DNA of 64,000 nucleotides, from the NCBI RefSeq assembly GCF_019059575.1, contig NW_024881562.1, positions 1,240,001-1,304,000 of the forward strand. The letters are read 5' to 3'. A program made the position numbers and the translations under genes. The notes under the pieces were generated by a model. That model was not told where the DNA came from. It ran no database searches and was given only the letters and a program-made list of their open reading frames with translations. The DNA is from Amphibalanus amphitrite. Lineage: Eukaryota > Arthropoda > Thecostraca > Balanomorpha > Balanidae. The stretch's first letter is position 1. Each line of letters starts with the position of its first letter. Positions 39,631 through 51,624 of the stretch are shown piece by piece.

Positions 39631-42600
39631 CTGTCGGAGGGCCGAGTCAGGTCACATCAGGCCGTGTCAGGTCACATCAAGCCGTGTCAGGTCACATCAG
39701 GTCGGGTCAGACTGAGCCGCGAGAGGACGGCACTTCACCCGTCCATTGCCGGTGGCGGTCTAAATTGGGACCGCAAATGGAATGCTGCGCCGTCGGACAT
39801 CGGTGCCCTCCGGCACAGTCTACATTCTCCATGACTGCGGCGCCCAGCTGCCGCCGGCAGGCCACAGTTAGTTTGAGCGATTTTTTTCGCTTTTATGCGT
39901 GTGGTTACTGTGAATGTTTCTTATTCATAGCCCTTGGCCTTCAGATTATCAAATGAAGCATGTGAGCCGTCGGTCTTTGCATAAACAAGTGCAAAAATAC
40001 GCTTTTCAGAAGAAGTCGTTTATGAAAGAAACCTCAAGTTTCAAGTCCACTGTCATTACCAAACGTCCGATACTGCAGCATAAATATTTGATTTGCCCAG
40101 ATCTCCAGAGATCATTTGCAATAATTGCTCAATTCATGCGCATATCTATTTGACTGGAAACAGTCCGCAACCACGCAACATGCGTAAGCTTTTAGATAAC
40201 GACCAAACATAAGATTCTGGTATGAAATGCGCATTCGTATTTGCGCATTTTCGGTTTCGGTTATCTAGAACTACATATAGTTTTAGAATGAATGCGGAAT
40301 ATAAGAAACGAGTTGTTTTATTAAAGCTTATCTTACACACTTATATGACATCCGTTTTAATGACGCTCTTTTGTCATCATGTGTGCCATCACAAACGAGC
40401 ATGAAGTAAGCAATTTATATCTTCAAAAGATTTTGCCATACGCTTTGCTACACACTGATTCTCATTCGTAATGGTCAGTTACGAAATTCGCAAACAAAAT
40501 CTTAGTTTTCATATTCTTTGTAGCTAGCGGCTAGATCTCGACACTCAAAGCCTGTCTCATTAGACTCTAAAATTGCACCAAAAGGCTCGGTTCTTTTAGC
40601 TGGTGCGATTGTCGAGCCCATGAAAGTCAAACGTGTCTGTAATCACAACATCCACCGGGCTCCCGGATAGATCCCAAAGTTAGCTGATGAGACCACAGCT
40701 CTAATTGCGGCTTAGTTTAGAAAGCGCGGCGGATTCTACCGCTCTCGCCGGTCACAATGTTCTATGTGATTGTGGAGTTGGTGTGTGGTCTGTCCATGAC
40801 AGCGATGGGAGCTCACGTGGTTAAGTCCTCGCCCGCGGCCTCACAGAAGCCTCTCGGCCACTCGTGTGACGGAGAAGGGGAGGGGAGGCTATCAGCTGAC
40901 GAACAGCGAGGGACGGTGCAAAGATCGATGGAAACGCCGGCCGTGGGCGAGGGGGACTGAGGCGGAGAGGGAAACGCGTGCAAGCACCGCGAGCGTCGGC
41001 CGAGAACGGCAGGAAAATGGACCGAAGCACAGATGGCATAACGTGATGAGCAGTGTTTGAGCTGCGACGTCCAGACCCTATCTCAACGATAAGCTACGGT
41101 TTATTCAAACGATTCACAAATAATATTAATATACTCGTACATAAGCGATGCAGCTCGTTCAATGCAATCAATACCGAAATATTCCCCGAAACTTACCGAC
41201 GGCGTCGGCGCCGAGCAGCCGGAGCAGCCGCAGCTCGGCCACCGTCTCGTAGGAGGGTCCCCCGAGCATGACGTACACACCCTCGTGGACGCTCTCCTCG
41301 ATACCCATCTCCTTCACCACGTTCTTGGCCTCCTGACGAAGCTGTTTGTCGTAGGCGTTCGACATGCCCGGGAACCGAGGCCCGAAACTGCGACAGAAAA
41401 CAAGTGGCGTTTTGAGAAATGTCTAGGCATTGATGTCTGTTATATTATTTTTAAGTGACATTTTTGCCACCGTCGCAAAATGAATAGGCCAGCACCAAGT
41501 TCCCGAAGATATACAGTCCCAGCTTGGTAGTTCAGCAAAAATAATTGGTCTCCCTAGGAACATCTGTCACAGCACGCTGACGTCAAACAAACCCTGTTCA
41601 GCAACAAAAGGTCATAGAAATTCAGAACAGATCGTTAGCAGATTCTGTTCGATTACGAGCTTTACAACACACACCCAGACCTAATGAATACCAAATGACT
41701 TTCAATCCCGCTCGGCAGCCGAGTTAACACTCACTTCTCGTCATTTTTGCCGACGAGTGGGGAGTTTCCGGCGAATCCCGGAATGTTGATGTGGTCCTTG
41801 ATGAGCATCACGTCTCCGACGTGGTACTTGTCGTTGATGCCGCCGGCGGCGTTGGTGACTATGACGCTGTTGACGCCGACCAGCTTCATCACTCTGATCG
41901 GCATCGCCGTCTGTCGGGAGGGAGGATGTGCTGTGTGACCTGGGACGTCAGTACTGTGTGCCGGCAGAGACCAGATGAAAAACTTCCGAAATCCGGATCA
42001 TGTTCGTTCAGACATTGCATGCATGCGTATGACGCTAGGTTGTTTGCATATGATAGGCAAGTCCAATGTGATATTGCGACTTCGATCGAACGCTCGATAA
42101 GATTGGACTGTGTGTTTTGGCTAGTGCCCTCGTGTCCCCTACACCGTGTGATCAGGAAAGCTGGCGGCCTGTAGGTACTGCACTGCGGCACACATGGTGG
42201 CTGACGTAACATGATTGTGTTCGCTATGAAGGTACCGAAATCTCCATTTTGTCTCTCTTGAACTGTTTGTCTCATGGTTCATTCATGCAGCCGTATGCAC
42301 GTCAAGCTTCCAAGACCAAAGGCCTCAGCAATGCCTTGTCTCATCACGCCACAGAATACTCCCTCCATCGGGAGGGAGACGGGACTTACCTTCCATAGTG
42401 GGTATCCCTCGTAGCTGTGGAAACGACCCTTCATACACATGACGGGCACGCCGTTCAGGAGACCGAACACGACCTGACCGTCATGGCCGGCCACCGTCGA
42501 CACAGGAAAGTTGGGGATCTTCTCGTAAGGGAACGCCTCGCGCTCCTTCAGGTGGTCCACCAGGCTGCCTGAAAACGGGGACAGTAGGTTCAGAAAGAGA

Positions 42601-44242
42601 GTGAGGGCAACGTGACGATAAAAAAGATGTGTAACGGGCCATGCAAAAGGTAACATGCATTACAGCAGTTCGGTAAAAAAGGCCTAAGGAAACGGTTGAT
42701 AAAAGTAAGATGCTTGGAACATGGAGGCTGCATTGCAAAGGCTTTTTTGTCACATTGTCCATTGCCCAATTTATACGCTATTGATAAGACATACGATCAC
42801 GATTGATATTTTGATAACAGTACACACTATTGATTGATAGGTACAGGGACCCGCAGTTGCTACTGTACAGCGACCCTGAGTAAATTGTCCCAGCACCCTC
42901 ACAGGGAACAACGATAAGCTGTCAGAGGGTACTCACAGGAAACCTCAGCTGCTCTTCTACAGGGACCAGCAGTCGATATCAATGTTATCGGTTGTTACTG
43001 GACAGGACAGACGGTTAGACTTGGGGTTCGTGTACAGTAGCAACTGCGGGTCCCCGTACTACAAATATCATACAAGCCCTTCGCTATGGACGTCAGTTAA
43101 CTCCTCTTTGATGGAGAGTCCAGCACCGAAGGCCCTTATTCCACATGGTCCTTGAATGCATGGCTTAGGAAAGTTCGCTGGTCCAGCTTTAATTCCCAGA
43201 GGCATGTCATTTCAGCGGCTAAAACGAGGGCTGCCGATACGTGGCACGCACTGACCTAGTCCCGATCCACAGACGATACCGATGGCAGGACGGTGCTTGG
43301 TCCTCTCCAAGAGGTAGTTGGCGCTGATGCTGATGGTGTTGTAGTCAAACCTGAGGGAAATCAAGTGGGTCGTCATAATCAGATCCTCGGGTGCAGGCAA
43401 ATATCGTATCACGGGTAAATTTGACGACGAACCATGCTGCCTAGAGCTTGGAATTGTCTAAAATATGCCATGGAAGCCTTAGCCCTTAGGTGATGCGTCT
43501 TGTGTCTTTGACGTAGATGATGAAAAACCGTAATTGTTCACAACATTGTACGTCGGAACATGATCACAAAGTCAAACAGATAAGCAGTGGTGACCTTCCT
43601 TTGCACATCAAAGAGAATAATCCCAAGGTGCATCATTAAATATAAACATACTTGACGGACGTCATGCAAGGATCCGAGGTGAATCAGCACATGCGGTAAA
43701 ACCCCAGGGTCACAGCAGATTCAGTTATGCAGCACCCAGCCATCACAATGACATTCACTGACCCACTTGCATCCTTGACTGGTGACGTCAGTTGTCGTAC
43801 TGACGTCATCAGAACGCCTACTTACGTCACAATTGCGCGCTGGCGGACGTACCCGCAGGAGTTTCCCCGAATGTCATAGCGCGGCGCACGACGGCTGCGT
43901 TTAGCGCTAATTCTAGAGAAGCAAGTGAAAGGCTGCTACGTGATATTGCGACGGTAAGGGCTAGAAGCGCGCTCTGAACGCGTTCACTGGAGGTAGACAC
44001 GATACGGTGGTGGTGTACGAGGGTAGATGCTTACAAAAGGGCCAGTACTTGCAGTCATGGGGTGCGCACTGACGGTAAGACGAGTATTGTTGCTGGGATG
44101 GGTACCTTACTATTTGTGCGGTGGCAAAAGTATGACCACTGAGAAGGGTGCTTAGGTACTACTTACGACGGTACGCATTCCGATGCAGTGGTTAGTCGCG
44201 TACTTACGCCGCCTCGCCGGGAAGGGTGTGCTCCAGGCACAT
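39428..44242 (-). CDS. PNP: purine nucleoside phosphorylase, copy 2 (six coding exons)
   Basis: Exons in transcript order are 44242-44208, 43350-43256, 42568-42390, 41910-41735, 41387-41197 and 39630-39428; all junctions are GT..AG with the same phases as copy 1, giving 292 residues. It should catalyse phosphorolysis of purine ribonucleosides in purine salvage. All usual sites are visible: [29 protein letters not shown] (122-127), [26 protein letters not shown] and NHEEV. It is therefore the more canonical copy. The start is the least certain part: the exon at 44208 is open upstream to an acceptor-like CACACAG at 44328, so translation may begin earlier or that stretch may be 5' UTR. Confidence 0.93.
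39631..41196. other. PNP2 intron 5
   Basis: Non-coding. Beside the acceptor (39640-39715) a CCTGATGTGACCTGACACGG-type unit is repeated about three times; copy 1 has one such unit. A CpG-rich patch lies at about 40830-41010. Confidence 0.6.
41197..41387 (-). CDS. PNP: PNP2 exon 5
   Basis: Acceptor CTGTCGCAG, donor GTAAGT; 191 nt. Protein identical to copy 1 exon 5, with three silent base differences. Confidence 0.96.
41735..41910 (-). CDS. PNP: PNP2 exon 4
   Basis: Encodes [20 protein letters not shown] followed by AAGGIN and [11 protein letters not shown]; acceptor CCCGACAG, donor GTGAGT; 176 nt. Confidence 0.96.
42390..42568 (-). CDS. PNP: PNP2 exon 3
   Basis: Encodes [20 protein letters not shown] and [12 protein letters not shown]; acceptor CGTTTTCAG, donor GTAAGT; 179 nt as in copy 1. 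Confidence 0.96.
42842..43058. mobile_element. TA-flanked MITE in PNP2 intron 2
   Basis: Inverted ends TACAGGGACCCGCAGTTGCT (27 bp in all, one mismatch) bound 217 bp with TA at each extreme, as in mariner-type MITEs. Confidence 0.75.
43256..43350 (-). CDS. PNP: PNP2 exon 2
   Basis: Encodes [20 protein letters not shown] and GIVCGSGLG; acceptor TTCCCTCAG, donor GTCAGT; 95 nt as in copy 1. Confidence 0.95.
43351..44207. other. PNP2 intron 1
   Basis: Non-coding, with TGACGTCA-type sites near 43780-43830. No element recognised. Confidence 0.6.
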
Positions 44243-44327
44243 GCTGCCACCACCGGAGGCCAGCGCCCTCAGAGGTCGGGGAGACCCCTTGTCCGGCTCC
44301 GCGGCGCGGAACTCCAGGTCGGAGGCC
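44208..44327 (-). CDS. PNP: PNP2 exon 1 (start Met at 44242 proposed)
   Basis: Ends at donor GTAAGT with two bases of an alanine codon completed in exon 2. [16 protein letters not shown] has a normal N-terminal length. Only 44242-44208 is claimed as coding; the rest is probable 5' UTR or an N-terminal extension. Confidence 0.55.
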
Positions 44328-44330
44328 CTG

Positions 44331-45663
44331 TGTGGCCGTGCGGTTAGAGCAGTTAGAAATCAGTGGTCCAAGCGGGGGAGCTCCCGTTAGTAAGTGGGCC
44401 CCAGGCTAGTTAGTGTTCTGCTCCCGGTCAGAAAAGTCGGTCTCTGGCTACTAAGATGTTAGTAGATAGACCCATTAAACTGAGTATGTACGTCACGGCA
44501 CACGACCGCTACATGCCCCTCACAGTCACAGCATGTTTGTATGAAATTGCAGTCATTTTCAAACACTCTATCACATCCCACATGCAGTTATTACATCATG
44601 CACTTGGTTAGAAATTACTGGGAAGTGGCGCAAATGAGAGCTGGCGTATGGACGAGAGATTTATCTGTACATACCTACCTAAACTTTTTTTTGCATTGCA
44701 ATGACGACATATTTTCGCTCCATCAGGTAATTTCATTTTCATGTTATGGCCGGATTCGGATTTTTTTATTCTAATTTCCTGCTAAGTCTATAAACTTAAA
44801 TGTTTCAATGTTCGAGACAAAATTTTTGTTAAAAACGATATTAAATTCAGCTCTGCTGTATACCATGTTATCTATCATGCACTCAATGTCGACTTCCCTT
44901 CCATAATCAGACAGATCAAGCTTCGTTAAATGTTCACTTGCCTAACATACTCCAGATGACATTGCCTCCCAGTGTCTCTGTTTATCTTCCACAGTTTGTC
45001 AGAGAACCCTGTTATCTTTGTGTGCGCTATCTGAACGTGTTTCTGCGTGTCGTCTGTCATGGCGAATGGCGATGGATCATGTTTGGAAAAATATTCGTTT
45101 ACTTTTCAGTACCGTAAAGGTTCAAACCACCACGCACCATCTTTTGACTAAATAGGGCTGGTAGAATTAAACTTCTCTCAGTTTGACTGTGTCCACTGGC
45201 TCCCGTTGGTATCCACTTCCTTGTGTAGACAATAAAAGATATAGGTATGTCTGCGTCCAAGCTATGTTGTTACTTGTCACTTTGTGAAATAAAAGAAATG
45301 TTTCAAGGCTCAATGTTTTTGCTTTTGCACATGGGCATTCCTACATAATTGGACCAATGGACAAACAATACGGAGATTGCAGTTGCGGCACACTCCACGA
45401 GCGATTCGTGCGTTCCAAATGTCCGAACAAGTAAATGGTGTTACGATTTGCCGTCTGGGCTTCTGCCTAATGCTCACTGTCACCAGGCGAACGTCTTATC
45501 TGAAGTTCCCGAGCGGAAGACATGGCACCGAGAGGCCCGTGCACGTGCAGAACCCCTCTTCCAGGGCCGTCCCGGGTCCCGCCCCCCGCACCACGTCAGA
45601 ATGATGACCTTCTTGGAAGGGCATCCAACCGACTACACGTCATCCACGGGCTGCGCCGTTCCG
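44331..45663. other. upstream of PNP2, no gene recognised
   Basis: AT-rich from about 44460; short frames only. The PNP2 promoter should lie here, but no clear core element was found. Confidence 0.4.
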
Positions 45664-46159
45664 TTAAAGGGACCCTCCCACTTAAACATTAGATTTGAGT
45701 TGAGATAGCCAAAATGGGGTCCCTGGCTCACAATTACCGGTTTCGGCACTCACAACATCGAGAAATGCCTTAAATAGGAAATATTGAATTTCAAAATTGC
45801 AGCATTTTGATTCAGAGGGGCTAATGCATAGGTATACCCCTCTGAATGTGTGACGTCAGCGCAGATATCTAACGATTTTTAAATGTTTGACTAAAACGTT
45901 TTGTAGCACGCGGTGGTATATGCTGCTTTGCGCGCAATAAGTGCCGCACTTTCAGCTGCCAAACTATTGTTTCCAAATAAAGTCGCTAGGAACAGCGGAG
46001 ATCCCAAAAAGTAAACAAAAGTAAAAGTCTAATATCTTGAAAACCGGTGAATATTTTTCGGTGAAATTTGGTAGATATTAGTTTTCGCTCTTTCTGAACC
46101 GAGCGACATCACTTTCATGCCAATTCATAAACTTTTTGAAGGTGGGAGGGTCCCTTTAA
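45664..46159. mobile_element. TTAA MITE (AGGGACCCTCCCAC ends)
   Basis: TTAAAGGGACCCTCCCAC is mirrored by GTGGGAGGGTCCCTTTAA; 496 bp, non-coding. Same TTAAAGG start as the elements at 563 and 29698. Confidence 0.82.
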
Positions 46160-46350
46160 AGAGGACAGCCCCGGTAAGTAGGTGTGTATGTATGTATACG
46201 ACAAGGTTTTTGTCGTATGGGCAGACCTGTTCCAGATCTCAACACTTCCAGTGTTTATTTTCATTTTTAAACGTGTTTTTATACCACGTTCCATACACGA
46301 GCTATTATATATCGTTTATGAAATATGAATCTTTGTTCCAGCTTCGGTTT

Positions 46351-46792
46351 TCATATCATATCATATCAGTGTATTTAAACCTTCCACAAGGTGGCTTTTA
46401 CGGTTTAGCGTCAGTACAATGGGTATACAAAGATAAGCGAGTAATAGACAAGTAAAAGCATACAATGTAAATTAAGAACGAATTAAAACTAACATATACA
46501 TCAGAGCACACTCGATAAAATACATCAGGCACTTTTAATGATAGCTTTAAAAGCTGCCATCGACGTCGCGGTTCGCGCTGCTGGTGCGAGCCGGTTCCAT
46601 GCCGCCGCCGCTCGGTATGAAAAGTGTTTCTGTGCCACCGTCAATCTGCGTCGCGGTAGCTGCAGGCTACACTCCACAGACCCTCGGGTTTCTCGACTAG
46701 ACACGGTTTCGCGCGGGACAAACATATTTCGTACATCGGTTGGCACTCCCTCCGAATTTAACGCATTATATGTTTTTACTGCGTTTCAATAA
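46351..46792 (-). mobile_element. LINE 3' fragment
   Basis: On the - strand, 46746-46525 encodes MPTDVRNMFVPRETVSSRET and then HFSYRAAAAWNRLAPAARTA, the usual C-terminal end of LINE reverse transcriptase ORFs (FS..AAAxWNxLP..). A ~170-bp 3' region ends in tandem GATAT units (TGATATGATATGATATG), as in CR1/L2-like LINEs. Strongly 5'-truncated. Confidence 0.65.
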
Positions 46793-48532
46793 GGTCATCG
46801 CTGCTGTTGAATTCCGGTCACCAGAATCTATCTGATAAGCCCCGTTCACTGGACATCATTGAACGTATTGGTGACTTTTCCGAGCTCGGACAGACGGCTG
46901 AACCGAACGATGACTGCTAATACGAGAGCCGCCCAGTGAGTTTCCTCGAAATGATATCAGTAAAATGACCGTCACTGGACCGCCGGCATCCGGGAAGCAG
47001 CATATATGGACGAGTTGAGATGTTGACCTTTCAGCAGTGTTTGGAGTATCTGCCGTCTCCGGCATCTCCAGTATCCGCTGCTCGCCAGACTCAGCAACCA
47101 GTCGGTGTGTTCGATACGGCTTATCGAGCCGACCGCTGCTGTTAGAGGGCCTGCCGGTACAGGCCTTGGACCGAGATGAAATGACATTAGTTACGTTAGG
47201 TTAGGACCGAGATCACATGGCAACAGGCAGCTCCACTGCAGAATTCGGGAGGCGTCTCCACTGCAAACCGGATGCTTCGCTATTGGACACCGGAGTGCAT
47301 CATCTGATCTCAAGGAACGTACAGAGAACTTAATGAGCTTCTATGATCTTACCACTCGCAATGATTTAGTCCTGCAACCATGGAGATGTTCAGTTCTGCC
47401 TCCAGTCGTTGATTTTATGCTGTTCTTTTTCATGTTCGTCGACAAAGTAAAAAAGCGGTCTCGCAACTTTTGAAACAGAGTCTTTACGAGTACAGTGAAA
47501 GTCCGGATACTGTTTCTTATTCCTCGGATATATATAAGATGAACATTTGCTCATCAGCCAGGAATGACCTAACCCTATCGCGCTACCATCAGTAGCCCGG
47601 TCATGGTGACTTCATACTCGAACCGTTTCCCGACAATATAGCGTTACCCTGGTAACAGTGACCTGCTGGTTTTTGCACCCTTCTGCTGGCTGTCTGGCTC
47701 CCGGCAGCTCCCGCAGTCTGTTTTCCTCCCGGAGACAGCGGCCATCTTTCCGTAGGGACGGGTTCTGGACATTGGACAGTGTTGGCCAGTAACGAGCGTT
47801 TGCTGTTCGGGCAGAAGTCTAGTGCGGCTCAGACAGTGGCCCCAGGACAGATTACGAGAGGATCAATAGACCAGTGATGAGTGACGCAATGGTCCTCAGA
47901 TGGTCCTACGACAGATTATTACGTGTTTATCAAATAAACAAGTGACGAATTATCAATGCCCGCCATCCGCACCTATTCGAGTGGTATGGTGAAATTTAAA
48001 ACGTGCCTTTTCACACTTCACTTATTTCATGCAGTACATTGCCTGCTGTCTCCACTTCATCAAGACTACCGGACATCTCAGTCCGCAGCGAGATAGCCAA
48101 TTCTTATATCAAACGCCTTCACCGATATCCTTGGTAATAAAAGACGTTTACATGATGCAAATGATTGGATTTGTTATTGGCTAACTTAATTAGGCTTATG
48201 AGGTAAATTAAATTTCGCCTCACTGGGTAAAAGGATGTAGTGCTATTTCAGAGTCTCTAAAGATTAGGATTTCAGATGAGTGATGGATAGTGCCTATGTA
48301 TATGACCTGATTGGGCCACATCAAAAGAAGCATGGCCTGGTGCCCAACAATTTCAGACATCGTAACAAATTAGAAACTGGGAAGAACAGTCGGCAATTAG
48401 TTGTATCATTTAGCCCGTTACCACGATATCCAATGGCGGGTTCGTCTGAAGGCATTTTTTTCAGTCAAAAGGCGAGCCATGACATATTTTCGAATCGGGT
48501 GATATAACTAGTGTCATACAAATCAATTACTG
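46793..48532. other. intergenic, no gene recognised
   Basis: No element ends or exon-like frames found. A GC-rich patch with GCGGCCATCTT lies at about 47690-47770. Confidence 0.4.
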
Positions 48533-49169
48533 TAACCGAAGGTTTGTGTTGGTTTTTCGCGAATAACTCGCGTAAAAAGCGGCCGATCGCGACGAAACTT
48601 TCAGTACCCTCGCATTGATCAATTTTACACCTACCCTGTAAATTTCATGACCCTGACCCAAATGACCTTTGACCTGTGACCTCTTTTCCGAGACCATGTT
48701 TGGCCGGAATCGCGATTTCGCGTATGTCGGCTCGCACTAGCCGCGTGTTTGCAAGCTTTTTGTGGTTTCAAACGTTCAAACATGTGATTTGATGTTACTC
48801 CCGTGTGTGTCAAGGTCACCTGAAGGTCAGGTCAGGTCATTGACCTTTGGTGACCTCGGGTGACCTCGGGTCACTTAACACTTTTTCGAGTTTTACATGT
48901 TTCTAGGCTAGTTTTTGGAGCTGAATTCGAATTTAGCAACCATTTGAACATTTACGAAGTAGTTTTGGTGACTTCGTAACATGTTACGAAGCTGTCAGAG
49001 GCGGTTGACACGTACTACGATTACCCGTCACGACGCCTACTGGTTGACCTGACCTGACCTGACCCGACCTGGTCTAAATGCTTCAAGACATCATCTGTGA
49101 TCAAAACTAACACGATATTCGTGATCAGCACCCCGAAAAACCCCTTAGCAGCCAGACATGTGCTTGGAT

Positions 49170-49372
49170 CCGGAAAAATGGATCTGAGATCCGATCCCAT
49201 GGATCCCGATCCGAGATCCATTCAGATCATAGATCCAACCCCTCAATTTTGTCGAGAGATCTATTGGGATCATAGATCTGACCCTTCAATTTTGTCGCTA
49301 GATCCACTCGGATCATAGATCTGGCTCCCCAATTTTGTCGTGAGATCCGTTGGGATCATAGCTCATACATAG
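49170..49372 (+). repeat. left ~46-bp tandem array of the hAT element
   Basis: About four units with core GATCATAGATCC and AATTTTGTCG; direct orientation relative to the right array. Confidence 0.85.
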
Positions 49373-50703
49373 GTGCTCAAAATGTTAACAACTTTCTTTC
49401 ATAAGAAGTTATGAATACCAAAGTATGGTTAGAAACAAACAATCTTATACAAAGACCATATTAGTAAAGGCATCCAGTTACATTATACAGAATACAAAAT
49501 AAAGGAGGCTCATGACGGTCACAACTTGAGAGAATTGAGTGACATGAAGATTGTTCACAGTTCACATACCAACAGAAAAGTTTGCATTAACAATTAACAT
49601 AGAGGTAAGTCAAAGTAATGACTAATGAACAATACATAACTAGGTACCTACCACATCACAATTCATGTTAGAATCTACATAATGATATTGATAAGACAAT
49701 CTCATTGATCTTGCATTAGACAACCATGAGGCTTTCCAGTTTCCAGCTACCACAATTGATTGATAAACAATAAAAGATGATACTGACACATGTGGCTTGG
49801 TTAGGTAAAGGTATTTCAATCTATTGAAAGAAATATTTGATAAAATAAACTGAGATATAAACAAAAGTATAAAAATATTCAACAGCCTGCGGAAGCGATG
49901 GGAAGCGAAATATCAATTGTAATGGCTTGGATATTTACCGTAAAATGATTATTCAGTATCTAAATTGAACTCGTGACGTCATTTCAAATAACAAATGAGC
50001 TAGGCGTTCTACCTTCGAGTATAATGAAAATAAATAAAAAATCAAACTGGAAATTCAAAAGTCTGGAGCCTTTTTTTAAAGAATGTACATTTTTTCTGCC
50101 TCACATGATTTTACGATACGATTGTTTGTGAATATCATCTTTGTAGCGTTGAACTTAATGACGTAAACGTAAGCTGAAACGGTATTATATGGCCCTGAGC
50201 GGTGTGCGCCTTGCATCTTAATTTTATTCACTTTTCAAAAGAATAACAATATCTTACGTCATTAGTTTAGAGGGCCTATTACGGGGAATCTTTTGGAATC
50301 ATTACGGTCTTGGTCAAATTAAGATTTTTCATTGGTCAAACGATAATGACGTAATAAAACCATATTACCAAAACGTGAGCTGTGAATTTCGTTTGTCTTT
50401 TTTGGGAGGCTCTCTCATAACAAAAGCACAGCATGGCACCACACGTGGCAGCTGGCAGGATGCCAAAAGTGGCCAAAAGTAGGTAATCTGAAGAAGTTGA
50501 TGCCATTTTTGAACTTGTAATTTTATTAGGGAAGTATTAGAGGTTGGTTGCTATTCTTACTAAATCGAAATTGTGTTGCACATACTAATAGCTCATATGA
50601 ACATTCTGGATTGGGATTTCATACCTGGCAGAAGTGGATTGCTGGATTATTTTTAACAAAACTGACCTATTTGGCTTCCAGGTTTGATTTCCTAACATCT
50701 GTC

Positions 50704-50843
50704 CATAGGCGGCAGAACAGGGGGGGGGGTGTGGCACCAGGGTACAGTGCCCCCCATAGAGTTTGGCATTTTAGCATTAGCCCTACTGGCGTTGCAGAAA
50801 GAATGGGACCAAAATGAAAATCTGCAGTGCCCTGCTGCCACTG
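50704..50843 (-). mobile_element. hAT-type MITE nested in the hAT element
   Basis: Ends CATAGGCGGCAGAACAGG and CCCTGCTGCCACTG; 8-bp duplication CATCTGTC at 50696-50703 and 50844-50851. Same family as 7687-7839, in opposite orientation. Confidence 0.75.
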
Positions 50844-51139
50844 CATCTGTCTGTACTGTTTGTTCTTTGAATTAAAGTGGCTGTAGCTTGTTGATAAGAT
50901 TGTCATCAGTGCTGTCATGAAAAAGTTACAATTGGTCACAAAAAGTAGCAATATGCATGTTCTTGGTTTATTTTAAATGTAGTACAAATGTTGTTTATTT
51001 AAATTCAAATTTAATGATGATACCTAATGATCACAAGTGGTCTTAACCAATAACCATGTCCACAAGTGATAATTCTCAATTGTATTGCACTGTAAGGTGT
51101 ACAATTATGTAGGATAAGGGTTTCATTGGCTACATGTTG

Positions 51140-51360
51140 TCGTGAGATCCATACAGATCATAGGTCCTCCACAAATTTTAGCCCGCTGGATCCACAGAGA
51201 TCATAGATCCGACCCCTAAATTTTGTCGAGAGATCCATTCAGATCATAGATCCAACCCCTGAATTTTGTCGAGAGATCCACTCGGATCATAGATCCAACC
51301 CCTCTATTTTGTCGAGAGATCTACTGAGATCATAGATCCAGCTCTCGGATCCAAGCACAT
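51140..51360 (+). repeat. right ~46-bp tandem array of the hAT element
   Basis: About five units of the same sequence and same orientation as the left array. Confidence 0.85.
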
Positions 51361-51624
51361 GTCTGTTAGCAGCCACACTTTACGACTTTCTAACAGGTCC
51401 CGATTTTCCCGACTTTGGGTCATTGACCTGACCTGGAAGGTCAACCAATGACCTAGGACCTTAAAATTGGGTATCATCGGCTTCCTCTCGTCACGGGCAA
51501 CACGCTCGTTTTTTCCGCGAAGCTCTAGCTCGATCAGGGGCCAAACGGCAAGGGGGGGTCCAACCGACCCCCCCCCCCCCTACACATTAGAAGCTGGCAA
51601 ACGCCGCACACATGCGAGGGTTAA

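Larger units (their letters stand above)
49153..51365. mobile_element. hAT-type element with GATC-rich subterminal arrays
   Basis: Ends CAGACATGTGCTTGGATCCG and the perfect inverted copy; flanked by the 8-bp duplication TTAGCAGC (49145-49152 and 51366-51373). Inside both ends lie arrays of ~46-bp units (GATCATAGATCCAACCCCT, AATTTTGTCGAGAGATC). 2213 bp, AT-rich middle, no transposase: non-autonomous. Confidence 0.85.
48533..51624 (-). mobile_element. TTAA element, family D, split by a hAT element
   Basis: The right end CATGCGAGGGTTAA (51611-51624) with its C-run and G-run resembles family A. The left part starts near 48540 with GGTTTTTCGCGAATAACTCG and AGGTCA/TGACCT repeats; its left terminus is degenerate. 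The element resumes at 51374 after the inserted hAT element. No coding capacity. Confidence 0.6.

Noticed and set aside
42842-43058. Inverted ends read as a CRISPR-like or regulatory palindrome
   Set aside because: A single pair with TA at both ends and no spacers; a mariner-type MITE explains it.
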